A stretch of DNA of 64,000 bases from Eoetvoesia sp035555955 (GTDB taxonomy: Bacteria > Pseudomonadota > Gammaproteobacteria > Burkholderiales > Burkholderiaceae_B): contig NZ_DATMGA010000066.1 of assembly GCF_035555955.1 (NCBI RefSeq), positions 186,001 to 250,000 of the forward strand. Reading direction: 5' to 3'. The position numbers and the translations under genes are program-made. This document shows, one piece after another, positions 1-9,606 of this stretch (position 1 is the stretch's first letter; each line of letters begins with the position of its first letter). A model generated the notes under the pieces. The model had not been told where the DNA came from. It searched no databases and saw nothing but the letters and a program-made list of their open reading frames with translations.

Positions 1-182
1 CGCAAACCTCCGGCGCAAAATTCAGGCATCCAGGCCATAAAAGTATGTTACAGTTTTTCAAAATTAGTAATTAGCAGCGTTTGCTTATTACAATAATTGC
101 ACAGAAGGCGAGGACGTCTTTGCGGGCTCTTGGTGTTATTGGGGCCTGATTGAACTGAACATGCCCCACCCTGGAGAAGACC

Positions 183-2372
183 TTGTACAAGAAGCTCCCA
201 GCTTTGCTTGCAGCGGTTGCTGCCACCATGACCCTGGCATCCTGCAACGACGGCGGCTCCGATGTCGCGTCCAGCGCCAATACGCCCAATATTCTTTTCG
301 TCATCATGGACGACGTCGGCATCGACCAGATGGCGGCTTTCGGCTACGGCGGCAACACCCCGCCCAGCATGCCCAACATCAACGCCATCGCCAAGGCGGG
401 CGTGCGCTTCCGCAACGCCTGGTCCATGCCTGAATGCTCGCCGGGGCGGGCTTCCTTCTTCGTGGGCCGCTATCCGTTCCGCACCAATATCTATCAGGCC
501 ATCGGCCAGAACGACCTGGCCAATTCGCAGTTGTCGCCTTACGACGTCACGGCGCCCAAGCTGCTCAAGCAGGCCAACTACGAAAGCGCCATGTTCGGCA
601 AATTCCATCTTGCCGGCCCCGAGAACAACGAGGCGGGCGATGGCACGCCAGCCGAGCTGGGCTGGGATTATTTTTACGGCTGGATCGGCGGGCTTCCCGG
701 TTCCATCGACACCACGGCGGGCAATGTCGCCCCCGCCGACACATACAGCTGCGGCTTCGTGCCCGGCCATGGCGTCGGCAATGCCGGCGCGGACACCGGC
801 GCATGCTATCAGGCCGACAACTCCTGCACAAAAATCACCCGCTCTTCGCCGGCGGACGACCCGGCGGGCCTGCAATGCCTCACCTCGGGCGGCATCTTCG
901 TGCCCAATCAAGCCTGCGGCGCCACCCATCCCGCACTGAACTTCAACACCCAGAACGCCTATTACGTTTCGCCGCTGGTCATCATCAACAACGGCAAGGT
1001 CGAAGATGTACCGCTCACCGACCCCCGCGCCAGAGGCTACCGCACCACCATCGAAACCAATGCGGCCATCGACTGGATCAAGACCCGCTCGCCCAGCAAG
1101 CCCTGGATGGCCACGGTCAGCTATAGCGCGGCCCACACGCCCTGGCAGCAGCCTCCCGGCAGCCTGTTCAAGAACCACGACGCGCTCATCGATGGCGCCG
1201 ATTGCGAAGGCTCCATCGCCGGCAGGGTCATCCAGAACAAGATGACCGAAGCCATGGACACCGAGTTCGGCCGGCTGCTGGTCGAAACCGGCCTGGCCAA
1301 GCGCGGGGACGACGGCTCGCTCGTCTACGATCCCAAGGCCAGCAACACCGTCATCGTCATCGTCGGCGACAACGGCACCCTGGGCTCCGCGGTCAAGCTG
1401 CCATTCCAGACCGGGCAGGCCAAGGGCACGGCCTACCAGACCGGCGTCTGGGATCCGCTGATCATCGCCGGGCCGCAGGTTGCCCAGCCCGACCGCGAAG
1501 TCGACCACATGGTCAATATGGTCGACCTGTTCCAGTTCTTCGGCGAACTGGCCGGCATCGACGCCCACAAGGCCGTGCCGCGCACCCTCGACTCCGTCGG
1601 CATCCTGCCTTACCTGACCAACCCCGGCCAGGCCAGCCTGCGCACCATCAACTTCACCATGGGCGGCTACAACCTGCAAGCCAACGGCGGCCGGAACCAG
1701 CCTTGCGTCATCAGCGGCAGCTGCACGCAGATTCCCATCAACAAAGGGGTGTGCGAAGACAACGGCGGAGTCTGGTGGGGCGAAGGCTACGACAATGCAA
1801 AATCGACAGGCCCTGACACAGACGTGGTGCCCAATGGCGGAGTCGGCTATCGCAGTTGCGCCGCGGTGAATCAGGCACTGGACGGCGCCGGGCGGGATCT
1901 TATCGACATCCTGCCCGAAATCTCCACCGCCATTCGCAACGACCAATACAAACTGGTGCAGAACACCTACCAGAACTACGACAAGGCCACCAAGACCATT
2001 ACCGCTCCTATCGTCGAGGAGGAGCTGTACGAGGTCAACGAAGCCGCGCCCACGCCGCTGCTCGATACGCCCGACCGCAACCTGCTGCCTGCCGCCAATG
2101 CGGAAACACAGGCCGCCTACGACGACCTGAAGGCCAAGCTGACCAAAATGCTGGCATCCGAGCCCTATTGCCCGGGCGATGGCAACAAAGACGGCGTGGT
2201 CGACGCCAAGGACGTGTCCAACTGGAGCCGCATCGCCAATCAGTGGGGTCTGTCCAGCGTCTACGACTTCTTCGTCAACAACCTTCTCGACGGCAAGACC
2301 GACACCAACGACGGCAGCATCGTCCAGAACAACCTGGGCAAGACCTGCGAGAAATCCTATGGCATCTATTAA
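183..2372 (+). CDS. Lipoprotein sulfatase with C-terminal dockerin-like module
   Basis: Alkaline-phosphatase-superfamily sulfatase of 729 aa, predicted to hydrolyse sulfate esters outside the cytoplasm. The start is TTG with a GGAGA ribosome site just upstream; it gives a lipoprotein signal ending LASC. The metal-binding NILFVIMDDVG segment follows at about residue 38. The sulfatase signature CSPGR begins at Cys85, the residue expected to become formylglycine. Residues ~660-722 hold an EF-hand loop, DGNKDGVVDAKD, and a second Asp-rich loop (DGKTDTND), resembling a type I dockerin; this is unusual in a proteobacterial sulfatase. The stop overlaps the FGE gene by 14 bp, so the enzyme and its activator are co-translated. 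The natural substrate cannot be read from the sequence. Confidence 0.88.
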   Translation: MYKKLPALLAAVAATMTLASCNDGGSDVASSANTPNILFVIMDDVGIDQMAAFGYGGNTPPSMPNINAIAKAGVRFRNAWSMPECSPGRASFFVGRYPFRTNIYQAIGQNDLANSQLSPYDVTAPKLLKQANYESAMFGKFHLAGPENNEAGDGTPAELGWDYFYGWIGGLPGSIDTTAGNVAPADTYSCGFVPGHGVGNAGADTGACYQADNSCTKITRSSPADDPAGLQCLTSGGIFVPNQACGATHPALNFNTQNAYYVSPLVIINNGKVEDVPLTDPRARGYRTTIETNAAIDWIKTRSPSKPWMATVSYSAAHTPWQQPPGSLFKNHDALIDGADCEGSIAGRVIQNKMTEAMDTEFGRLLVETGLAKRGDDGSLVYDPKASNTVIVIVGDNGTLGSAVKLPFQTGQAKGTAYQTGVWDPLIIAGPQVAQPDREVDHMVNMVDLFQFFGELAGIDAHKAVPRTLDSVGILPYLTNPGQASLRTINFTMGGYNLQANGGRNQPCVISGSCTQIPINKGVCEDNGGVWWGEGYDNAKSTGPDTDVVPNGGVGYRSCAAVNQALDGAGRDLIDILPEISTAIRNDQYKLVQNTYQNYDKATKTITAPIVEEELYEVNEAAPTPLLDTPDRNLLPAANAETQAAYDDLKAKLTKMLASEPYCPGDGNKDGVVDAKDVSNWSRIANQWGLSSVYDFFVNNLLDGKTDTNDGSIVQNNLGKTCEKSYGIY

Positions 2373-3522
2373 GCCCGGGCGCCGCCGCAAGTTCATCGTT
2401 GCCGGCACGGCGGCGGTTGCCGTACTGGCCGCGGCAAGCGCGGCGGCCTGGCTTGCCATGCCGTCGCAGCCCAAGCAGCCGGCCGCACCCACGGTGATCA
2501 TCGGCGACGGCGTCTCCGCACCCAAGGACATGGCATGGATCCCGGGCGGCGTTTTCCAGATGGGCAGCGACAGCAAGCTCGCCCAGCGCAACGAGCGCCC
2601 GGAGCATCCGGTCAGGGTGCACGGTTTCTGGATGGACGTCACCGACGTCACCAACGACGAGTTCGCCGAATTCGTCAAGCAGACCGGCTACGTCACCACC
2701 GCCGAGAAAAAACCCGACTGGGACACCATACGCGTGCAGCTTCCCCCCGGCACGCCCAAGCCGCCAGATAGCGTGCTGGTGCCGGGCGCCATGGTCTTTG
2801 TCGGCACCAGAGCCCCGGTCAATCTTGCCGATTATTCGCAATGGTGGCGCTATGTGCCAGGCGCCGACTGGCGGCACCCGCAAGGCCCCGGCAGCTCCAT
2901 CGAGGGCAAGGGCAACCACCCCGTCGTTCAGGTAAGCTACGAAGACGCCCTGGCATATGCCAAGTGGGCGGGCAAGCGCCTGCCCACCGAGGCGGAATGG
3001 GAATTCGCGGCGCGCGGCGGCCTGAACCAGGCCACCTATGCCTGGGGCAACGAGCTTGCGCCCGACGGCCAGCAGCAGGCCAATTACTGGGACAGCAAAC
3101 AGGGCGCTTTTCCGGTGGTAAGCCCCAAGGCCGGCGGCGCCCACGGCACCATGCCGGTCGGCACCTTTCCGCCGAACGGCTACGGCTTGTCGGACATGAC
3201 AGGCAATGCCTGGCAATGGGTGTCCGACTGGTACAGTTCCGACTATTTCGCCAAGCAGGCAGCACTCGCCAAGAACGGGCCCATCGACAATCCGCAAGGC
3301 CCGGCCAAGTCCTTCGACCCTTCCGAACCTGGCATGCCGGTCAACGCGCCCAAGCGGGTCATCCGCGGCGGCTCCTTCCTGTGCAACGAAAGCTATTGCC
3401 TGTCGTACCGGCCCAGTGCGCGGCGCGGCTCCGACCCGGCCAGCCCCATGTCCCATGTGGGTTTCCGCCTGGTCAAGGATGCGCCGGCGCCCCGGCAGGT
3501 CGCTTCGGCCGCAACGCGCTGA
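2359..3522 (+). CDS. Exported formylglycine-generating enzyme (SUMF1/FGE family)
   Basis: 387-aa FGE-sulfatase domain protein that should oxidise the sulfatase active-site Cys to formylglycine. The two catalytic cysteines of aerobic FGEs are present in GGSFLCNESYC (Cys342 and Cys347), followed by the expected Arg-rich segment and a C-terminal GFRLV. The N-terminus (GRRRKFIVAG, then an Ala-rich hydrophobic stretch to about residue 35) looks like a Tat-type signal or an uncleaved membrane anchor, so the enzyme probably faces the periplasm; many bacterial FGEs are cytoplasmic. The start is inside the end of the sulfatase gene (14-bp overlap). An in-frame ATG further upstream at 2179 lies within the sulfatase and lacks family similarity, so it was not used. 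Confidence 0.88.
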   Translation: MASIKPGRRRKFIVAGTAAVAVLAAASAAAWLAMPSQPKQPAAPTVIIGDGVSAPKDMAWIPGGVFQMGSDSKLAQRNERPEHPVRVHGFWMDVTDVTNDEFAEFVKQTGYVTTAEKKPDWDTIRVQLPPGTPKPPDSVLVPGAMVFVGTRAPVNLADYSQWWRYVPGADWRHPQGPGSSIEGKGNHPVVQVSYEDALAYAKWAGKRLPTEAEWEFAARGGLNQATYAWGNELAPDGQQQANYWDSKQGAFPVVSPKAGGAHGTMPVGTFPPNGYGLSDMTGNAWQWVSDWYSSDYFAKQAALAKNGPIDNPQGPAKSFDPSEPGMPVNAPKRVIRGGSFLCNESYCLSYRPSARRGSDPASPMSHVGFRLVKDAPAPRQVASAATR

Positions 3523-3561
3523 GTCCATAGCCAGATCCCGTAGCCAAGTCCAGCATGCAAG

Positions 3562-3602
3562 CCGCCGCGACTGCCACTGCCGTCGCGGCGGCTTTGCGTT
3601 TG
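3562..3602 (+). terminator. Intrinsic terminator after sulfatase-FGE operon
   Basis: Perfect 11-bp arms, GCCGCCGCGAC and GTCGCGGCGGC, separated by 10 nt and followed by TTTGCGTTT. It sits between the FGE gene and the convergent gspF and could serve the plus strand. Confidence 0.7.
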
Positions 3603-3664
3603 CCGCGCACGTCTCGTGCCTATCCGGGCGCGGGCATGCGTGCCCGCGCAAACAATACCTTGCC

Positions 3665-4876
3665 TTATCGAATCATCTGATTGATTTCGATGATGGGCAT
3701 CATGACGGCCAGGACGATGAGCAGCACGATTCCGCCCATGATCAATATCATCAGCGGTTCGAGCAGGGCGGTCATGGTCAAGGCCCGGCGCTCCAGTTCG
3801 CTGGACAGGGTGCGGGCCGCCCGTTCCAGCATGGCAGGCAATTCCCCGGTTCGTTCGCCGCTGCCTATCAAGTGGATCAACAGCGGCGGAAACACCTTTT
3901 GCGCCTGCAGGGCGGCTGCCAGGGGACTGCCCTCGCGGACGTTCCGGGTGGCTTCATCCACCGCGAGGCGCAATTTGTCGTTGCTCAGAGTGCGTCCAGC
4001 CGCTTCCAGCGCGCTGAGCAACGGGACGCCGCTGCTGGTCAGGATGCCCAGGGTCGCCGCATAGCGGGCGGTATTGACCCCCAGCACGTAGCGCCCGATC
4101 AGCGGCAGGCGCAAGACGCGCGCATGCCACGACAAGCGGGCGGCGGGATGGCGCAGATGCCAGCGCCACAGTGAAAACAGCGCTGCCAGGCCGACGGCGG
4201 CAATCACACCCCAGTCGCGGACAAAGCCGCTGATGGCCAGCATGGCGCGGGTCAGAAAGGGCAGCGTTTGATGCGCCTGGCTGAATGCACCCACCACCTG
4301 GGGCACGACGTAGCTCAGCAGGAAGATCACGATGGCGATGGAGACGACGGTGACGATGATGGGATAGATAAAGGCGGTCAGTATCTTGTTGCGCAGCGCA
4401 CCGCGCGACTCGATGTAGTCGGCCAGCTTTTCCATGACCTGGGACAAATCGCCCGACTGCTCGCCGGCGTCGATCAGGGCGCGGTAAATGGGCGGGAAAT
4501 CGCGGGGACGCGCCGCCAGCGCTTCGCCCAGGCGATGGCCCGCACGGATGTCAGCGCGCACCGAGGCCAGCGTATGGGCAACATGCTGGCGTTCGGCCTG
4601 TTCCAGCGTGGCGCTGAGGGCGGCTTCCAGAGGCAGGCGCGCGGCCAGCAGGCTGGCGAGCTGTCGGGTCAGCCAGCCCAGATCCGAGTCGCTGATGCGC
4701 GGACCTTTCAATACCTGTCCCGGCTTGCCGCGCCCTCCGCCTGCAGCCCGTACGGACAGCGGCAGCAAGCCGCGCGCGCGCAAGGCCTGGCGGGCGCTGC
4801 GTTCACTGTCCGCGTCGATCAGCCCGCGTTCCGTGCGTCCCGTGGCATTGGCGGCTTCATATTGATAGGTAGGCAT
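3665..4876 (-). CDS. gspF: T2SS inner-membrane platform protein GspF
   Basis: 403-aa polytopic platform protein of the type II secretion system, which couples the GspE ATPase to pseudopilus assembly. It opens with the typical PTYQYEAANATGRTERG and contains two T2SF domains (about residues 70-195 and 273-395), each ending in strong hydrophobic helices. Family length is normal. It is the last gene of the minus-strand gspGHIJKLMNDEF run and is separated from gspE by 55 bp, the only clear gap in that run. Confidence 0.95.
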   Translation of the reverse strand: MPTYQYEAANATGRTERGLIDADSERSARQALRARGLLPLSVRAAGGGRGKPGQVLKGPRISDSDLGWLTRQLASLLAARLPLEAALSATLEQAERQHVAHTLASVRADIRAGHRLGEALAARPRDFPPIYRALIDAGEQSGDLSQVMEKLADYIESRGALRNKILTAFIYPIIVTVVSIAIVIFLLSYVVPQVVGAFSQAHQTLPFLTRAMLAISGFVRDWGVIAAVGLAALFSLWRWHLRHPAARLSWHARVLRLPLIGRYVLGVNTARYAATLGILTSSGVPLLSALEAAGRTLSNDKLRLAVDEATRNVREGSPLAAALQAQKVFPPLLIHLIGSGERTGELPAMLERAARTLSSELERRALTMTALLEPLMILIMGGIVLLIVLAVMMPIIEINQMIR

Positions 4877-4931
4877 ATATAGGCCTCGAAGGCTGGAGCC
4901 TGCGCGGGGCTCCTTTGGGGGTTAACAGGCC

Positions 4932-6353
4932 CTAAACCTCGCGGGTCACGCGGGCGATTTCGTCGTCGGTGGTGATGCCTTGCTCGACCCAGCGCTTGCC
5001 GTCCTGGCGCAGGCTTTGCAGGCCGGTGCGCTGCGCGGCCTGGCGCAAGGCCTGCTCATCCGCGCCGGCGTGGATCATGCCGCGCAAGGCGTCGTCCACC
5101 GAAAACAGCTCGTGCACGCCGGTGCGGCCGCTATACCCCGTATGGCCGCAAGCGGCGCACCCGCCGGAATTCAGCGATGCCGTGCCGTCGGGCAGGCTGA
5201 TCTTGCACTGTGGGCAAAGCTTGCGCACCAGCCGCTGCGCCAGAACGCCTTGCAATGTGGAAGCCAGCAAAAAGGGCTCCACGCCCATGTCGATGAGCCG
5301 GGTCACGGCGGACACCGCGTCATTGGTATGCAGCGTGGCCAGCACCAGATGACCGGTGAGCGAGGCCTGAACCGCGATCTGCGCGGTTTCCAGGTCTCGG
5401 ATTTCGCCGATCATGATGACGTCGGGATCCTGGCGCAGGATGGCGCGCAGCGCCGCGGCGAATGTCAGCTCGATGCGCGAATTGACCTGCATTTGTCCTA
5501 TGCCCGGCAAATCGTACTCGATAGGGTCTTCCACGGTAAGGATATTGGTGGTCGCCGCGTCGAGGCGACCCAGCGCGGCATACAAGGTCGTGGTCTTGCC
5601 GCTGCCGGTGGGGCCGGTGACCAGTACGATGCCGTGCGGCTGGTGGATCAGCGCATCCAGCTGGCGCAGCACTTCGGGGGCCATGCCCAGCCGTTCCAGT
5701 TCGAGGCGCCCGGCCTCCTTGTCGAGCAGGCGCAGCACGGCGCGCTCGCCATGGCCGGTTGGCAGGGTGGACACCCGCACGTCGATGGGGCGGCCGCCCA
5801 CGCGCAGGGCGATCCGGCCGTCCTGCGGCAGGCGCTTTTCGGCGATGTCGAGGCTGGCCATGATTTTGATGCGTGACACCAGGGCATTGTGCAGGGCGCG
5901 GCGCGGACTGACGATATCGCGCAGGGTGCCGTCCACGCGATAGCGCACCACGGAGTGGTTCTCGAATACCTCGAGGTGGATGTCGCTGGCCCCGTCCCGG
6001 GCGGCCTGGGTGAACAGCGCGTTGATCATGCGGATGACGGGAGCGTCGTCGCTGGCTTCGAGCAGATCCTCGATTTCGGGGATGTCCTGCATCAGGCGAT
6101 CGAGATCGATCTCGTTGGCCGCCTCGTCCACCACGGCGGCGGCATCGCCCGTTTGCGCATAGGCGGCCGCAAGCAGCGTATCGAGTTCGGAGTCGGAAAC
6201 CTCCCGGTGCGCCAGATCGCCATAGCGCCGGCGAATCTCGGCCAGCGCCCAGCCGGGCGTGGTGGCAGAGCTGATCAGCACGACGCCGGCGGAGCCGGTC
6301 TGGATCAAAGCCCGGTGCGTGCGCGCCCAGGCGTAGGGAAGCCGGATGCTCAT
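4932..6353 (-). CDS. gspE: T2SS assembly ATPase GspE
   Basis: 473-aa cytoplasmic secretion ATPase that powers pseudopilus extension. Visible motifs are Walker A GPTGSGKTTT, Asp box VEDPIEYDLPG, Walker B VIMIGEIRDLETA, the His box and a C-terminal zinc module with paired CxxC motifs (CPQC and CAAC). The start was chosen at the ATG whose ATGA overlaps the gspD stop; the longer open frame upstream is only the shadow of gspD. Confidence 0.95.
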   Translation of the reverse strand: MSIRLPYAWARTHRALIQTGSAGVVLISSATTPGWALAEIRRRYGDLAHREVSDSELDTLLAAAYAQTGDAAAVVDEAANEIDLDRLMQDIPEIEDLLEASDDAPVIRMINALFTQAARDGASDIHLEVFENHSVVRYRVDGTLRDIVSPRRALHNALVSRIKIMASLDIAEKRLPQDGRIALRVGGRPIDVRVSTLPTGHGERAVLRLLDKEAGRLELERLGMAPEVLRQLDALIHQPHGIVLVTGPTGSGKTTTLYAALGRLDAATTNILTVEDPIEYDLPGIGQMQVNSRIELTFAAALRAILRQDPDVIMIGEIRDLETAQIAVQASLTGHLVLATLHTNDAVSAVTRLIDMGVEPFLLASTLQGVLAQRLVRKLCPQCKISLPDGTASLNSGGCAACGHTGYSGRTGVHELFSVDDALRGMIHAGADEQALRQAAQRTGLQSLRQDGKRWVEQGITTDDEIARVTREV

Positions 6354-8854
6354 GGCTGCTTTTCGGGAACGGGCGTGCCGGGGGATGGCACGGCGGCCGG
6401 AGCGGCAGCGCCGGCAGCGGGCGCCGGCGCGGCATGCTGCGCCTCGCGCAGATCGAGCAGGCCTGTTTGCGGGTTGCGCGTGACATTGGGCAGCGGCGTC
6501 ATGGCCGACGAGGGCGAGAACCAGGTGGATCTGGGCGGCAAGTGCGCCTGCGCCTCGCGCATGTAGTTGTAGCGATCCAGGGTAAGACTGGCCCCGTCCT
6601 GAGCATTGCGCACAATGTGCGGCCGCAGGAAGATCATCAGATTGGTTTTCGTGCGCTGCCGGCTGTCGTAGCGGAACAGGTTGCCCAGCAGGGGAATGTC
6701 GCCCAGCAAGGGCACCGACTTCGAGCTGTCGTTGATGGTGTCCTCGAGCAGGCCGCCCAGCACGATGATCTGCCCGTCGTCGACCAGCACATTGGTTTCC
6801 AGCGCGCGCTTGCGCGTGACCAGCGTGCTCGCGTCGCTGGTCAGGCTGCCGTCCAGGCTGCTGACCTCCTGGTAAAGCGCCAGTTTGACGGTGCCGCCTT
6901 CGGATATCTGCGGGCGGATGCGCAGGGTCAGGCCGACGTCTTCGCGGGTGATGGTCTGGAACGGGTTGCTGGCCCCGTCGGCCGTGGTCGTGTATTGCCC
7001 TGTGACGAACGGCACGGTCCTGCCGACCATGATGCTGGCTTCTTCGTTGTCCAGAGTCATGAGGTTGGGCGTGGACAGCACGTTGGCGCCGCCTTTCGAC
7101 TGCAAAGCCCGGGCCAGCACGCCCAGGTTCAGCACCTGGTTGCCCAGGACGTTGACCGTGCCGTTGACCACGCCCAGGCTCAGGCCCTGGGCCAGGGCGT
7201 CGATGGTGGTGCTGGTGCCGGTGGTCAAGCCCGTGCCGCCAAGATTGGCGCCGCCGATGAAAGCGGTCTTGCCGCTGGTGATGTCGTTGCCGCCGGCCAT
7301 CCATTGAATGCCGAATTCCGCGGCGTTGTCGGCATTGACCTCGACGATGAGGCTTTCAACCAGCACCTGGGCGCGGCGCTGGTCCAGTTGGTCGATGACC
7401 TCGCGCAGGCTGCGGTACAGCGGAGCAGGCGCGGAAATGATGAGCGTGTTGGTGGACGGGTCGGCCTGAACCGTGGCGCCGCCGGCCGTGAAGCCCACCG
7501 ACTGCATGGAGTTGCCATCGGAACCGCCCAAAGAGCCGGTCGTCCCGCCCTTGGCGCCGGACATGCTGTTCTGCCCGGAGGACGATTTCGTGCTCGATGC
7601 CGTGTTGAGCCCTTGCAGGGCGCTGGAAGACGACGTGTTCGAAGAGCCGCTGGACAAGCCTCCCGAGAGCGTGCCGCTCAAGCCCCCGCTGTCGCCGCCG
7701 CTGCTGTTGCCAAGCTGACCGCCCTGGCTGTTCTGGCCGCCCAGCGCGCCGCGCAGGACCTGGGCCAGCTTGGTTGCCTGCGCGTTGCGCAAATACACCA
7801 CGTGCAGATTGCCTTCCTGAGACTCGGGACTGTCGATTCTTTCGACGAGGTTGCGGGCCAGCTTTAGTTTTTCCGGGCTGGTGGCGCGCAGCAGGACGGA
7901 ATTGGTGCGCGGATCGGCCAGCACGACGGTTTGCTGCGATGTATCGCCGCCGGTCTTGTTGTCCAGCAGTTGCGCGGCAAGCGCCGCGACGTCGAGCGCG
8001 ACGCCGTACTGAATGGGGACGACGTCGGTGCTGATGGCTTTGGGCGTATCGATGCGGGCAATGACCTTGGCGATGCGATCCAGGTTGTCCGCATAGTCGG
8101 TGACGACCAGCGTGTTGTTGCCGGTATAGGCATTGATGGGGTTGTTGGGAGCGACCATCGGCCGCAATATGGGCACCAGACTTGCCGCGTTTTCGTACTT
8201 CAGTTGAAAGACCCGCGTCATGAGTTCGCCGCTGTGCTTGGCCGTGGTCTGCGCATTTTGGCTGACCGCAGACCCCTGCAGCTTGGCGTCGGCTTCGGGC
8301 ACGACCCGGCTTACCCCGTCGACCTCGACCACGGCGAAGCCCTGCATGCGCAAGGCGCTGAGCAACATCGAATACGCGGTGTCCGAATCGACAGGCGCCT
8401 CCGAAACCAGCGTCAATTGGCCTTTCACGCGCGGATCCACGACAAAGTTGCGGCCGGTGAACCGCGCCATGGCGCGAACCACGCCTTGCAGGTCGGCGCT
8501 CACGAAGTTGAGCATGGTGGTGGCGCCGGACGGCTTGTTGGCGGCTTCGGAAGAGGGTGCAGGCTCTTGTTCGGCCTGCTCATGCGGCGCGGACCGGCGG
8601 CGTGGAGCAGGCTTGGGCGGGGGTGGGGTGTAGTTTTTCGAAGGCTCCTCGTGCCAGCCTTCCTGGCCGACCGAGGTGCGAACGACCAGGGGCGAGGAGC
8701 CGGCATCGGCCGTATTCTGCTTGGGAGCCGTAGCGCAGCCGGCCAGAAGCAGGGATAGCGCCAGGGTGGACAAGGCCGGGTGGAAACGATGGCTGTTGCT
8801 CACTTTGTTATGGGGATTTTTCATGACGGTATCGATAAGCCTGTTGAGATGCAT
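6350..8854 (-). CDS. gspD: T2SS secretin GspD with lipobox (liposecretin)
   Basis: 834-aa outer-membrane secretin. The order is signal sequence, N0 domain (from about MLNFVSADLQGVV), repeated N1-N3 domains with a long Gly/Ser linker in N3, then the secretin barrel (VPLLGDIPLLGNLFR) and an Ala/Pro-rich tail. The signal ends LLLAGC, a lipobox, so the mature protein should be lipidated; no pilotin gene is nearby. The start is the ATG overlapping the gspN stop (TAATG). An ATG 10 codons downstream (8824) is a good alternative and would still precede the lipobox. Confidence 0.93.
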   Translation of the reverse strand: MHLNRLIDTVMKNPHNKVSNSHRFHPALSTLALSLLLAGCATAPKQNTADAGSSPLVVRTSVGQEGWHEEPSKNYTPPPPKPAPRRRSAPHEQAEQEPAPSSEAANKPSGATTMLNFVSADLQGVVRAMARFTGRNFVVDPRVKGQLTLVSEAPVDSDTAYSMLLSALRMQGFAVVEVDGVSRVVPEADAKLQGSAVSQNAQTTAKHSGELMTRVFQLKYENAASLVPILRPMVAPNNPINAYTGNNTLVVTDYADNLDRIAKVIARIDTPKAISTDVVPIQYGVALDVAALAAQLLDNKTGGDTSQQTVVLADPRTNSVLLRATSPEKLKLARNLVERIDSPESQEGNLHVVYLRNAQATKLAQVLRGALGGQNSQGGQLGNSSGGDSGGLSGTLSGGLSSGSSNTSSSSALQGLNTASSTKSSSGQNSMSGAKGGTTGSLGGSDGNSMQSVGFTAGGATVQADPSTNTLIISAPAPLYRSLREVIDQLDQRRAQVLVESLIVEVNADNAAEFGIQWMAGGNDITSGKTAFIGGANLGGTGLTTGTSTTIDALAQGLSLGVVNGTVNVLGNQVLNLGVLARALQSKGGANVLSTPNLMTLDNEEASIMVGRTVPFVTGQYTTTADGASNPFQTITREDVGLTLRIRPQISEGGTVKLALYQEVSSLDGSLTSDASTLVTRKRALETNVLVDDGQIIVLGGLLEDTINDSSKSVPLLGDIPLLGNLFRYDSRQRTKTNLMIFLRPHIVRNAQDGASLTLDRYNYMREAQAHLPPRSTWFSPSSAMTPLPNVTRNPQTGLLDLREAQHAAPAPAAGAAAPAAVPSPGTPVPEKQP

Positions 8855-9606
8855 TAACGAAAATGCAGAATGGTTTGATTGTTCCGCTGCGGTCCAAGAG
8901 CGGCCAACACGTCGTGCAGAGCGGCATGGATGCTTTTGCTGGCCGCCGGATCCACCTGCGCCGTCCCGTCGAACCTGGAGGCCTTGCCGTCCAGCGTTCC
9001 CACGCCGTTCAGCATCAGCGGCCCCTGGCGGGTGTCGAGCACGAGATCCACACGGTTTTTCTGCGCACCCTGTTTCAGGATCAGGGTGTAATCGCCCAGG
9101 GGGCGAACGGGTGTCAGGCTGGAAACGGCGTTGTGCCACTGCGCGTCGAGCAGCACGGTGCCGGCCGGCTGGCTGCCCGACCCAATGACGCTTGCCGGCC
9201 ATTTGAACGAAAGCTCGCCGCCGGGACCGATGGCCGCGATGCGCGCATCCAGCGCGCCCAGCGCCGAGGCCGGCAGTTTCAGCGTTTGTCCCGATACCCC
9301 CACGCCCGTCCAGCCCGGCGTAAGGATGAGTGGGCCGCCCAGCCAGGGGTGGGTGACGCGCAGCCTGGGACCCGGTGCGAACGACAACTGCCAGCGCAGC
9401 GGGTCGGGCAAAGTGCGACGGTACGACGGAGCGCCAACCGCGATGGTGGCGCTGCCCGACCATAGCGTTCCGCTGGCATCGACGATTGCCAGCGGCCAGG
9501 CCTGGGGCAGCATTACCATGGCCCAGCGCGCGGGCAATACCGCCAGGGCGGCGCAGCCCGCCAGCAGCGCCAGGCCGATAAGGCGGAGAACCATGCGCCG
9601 GCTCAT
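8854..9606 (-). CDS. gspN: T2SS protein GspN
   Basis: 250-aa bitopic protein with one N-terminal hydrophobic segment (about residues 7-30) and a periplasmic domain rich in short beta segments, as in GspN. GspN is present only in some T2SS loci and its exact role is not settled. The start overlaps the gspM stop as ATGA, and the gene ends on gspD with TAATG, so translation is coupled on both sides. Confidence 0.85.
   Translation of the reverse strand: MSRRMVLRLIGLALLAGCAALAVLPARWAMVMLPQAWPLAIVDASGTLWSGSATIAVGAPSYRRTLPDPLRWQLSFAPGPRLRVTHPWLGGPLILTPGWTGVGVSGQTLKLPASALGALDARIAAIGPGGELSFKWPASVIGSGSQPAGTVLLDAQWHNAVSSLTPVRPLGDYTLILKQGAQKNRVDLVLDTRQGPLMLNGVGTLDGKASRFDGTAQVDPAASKSIHAALHDVLAALGPQRNNQTILHFR

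Noticed and set aside
48..2678. 876-codon open frame on the minus strand opposite the sulfatase
   Set aside because: It is the antisense shadow of a GC-rich gene; the translation is Val/Gly/Ala-rich without domains, while the plus strand has clear sulfatase motifs.
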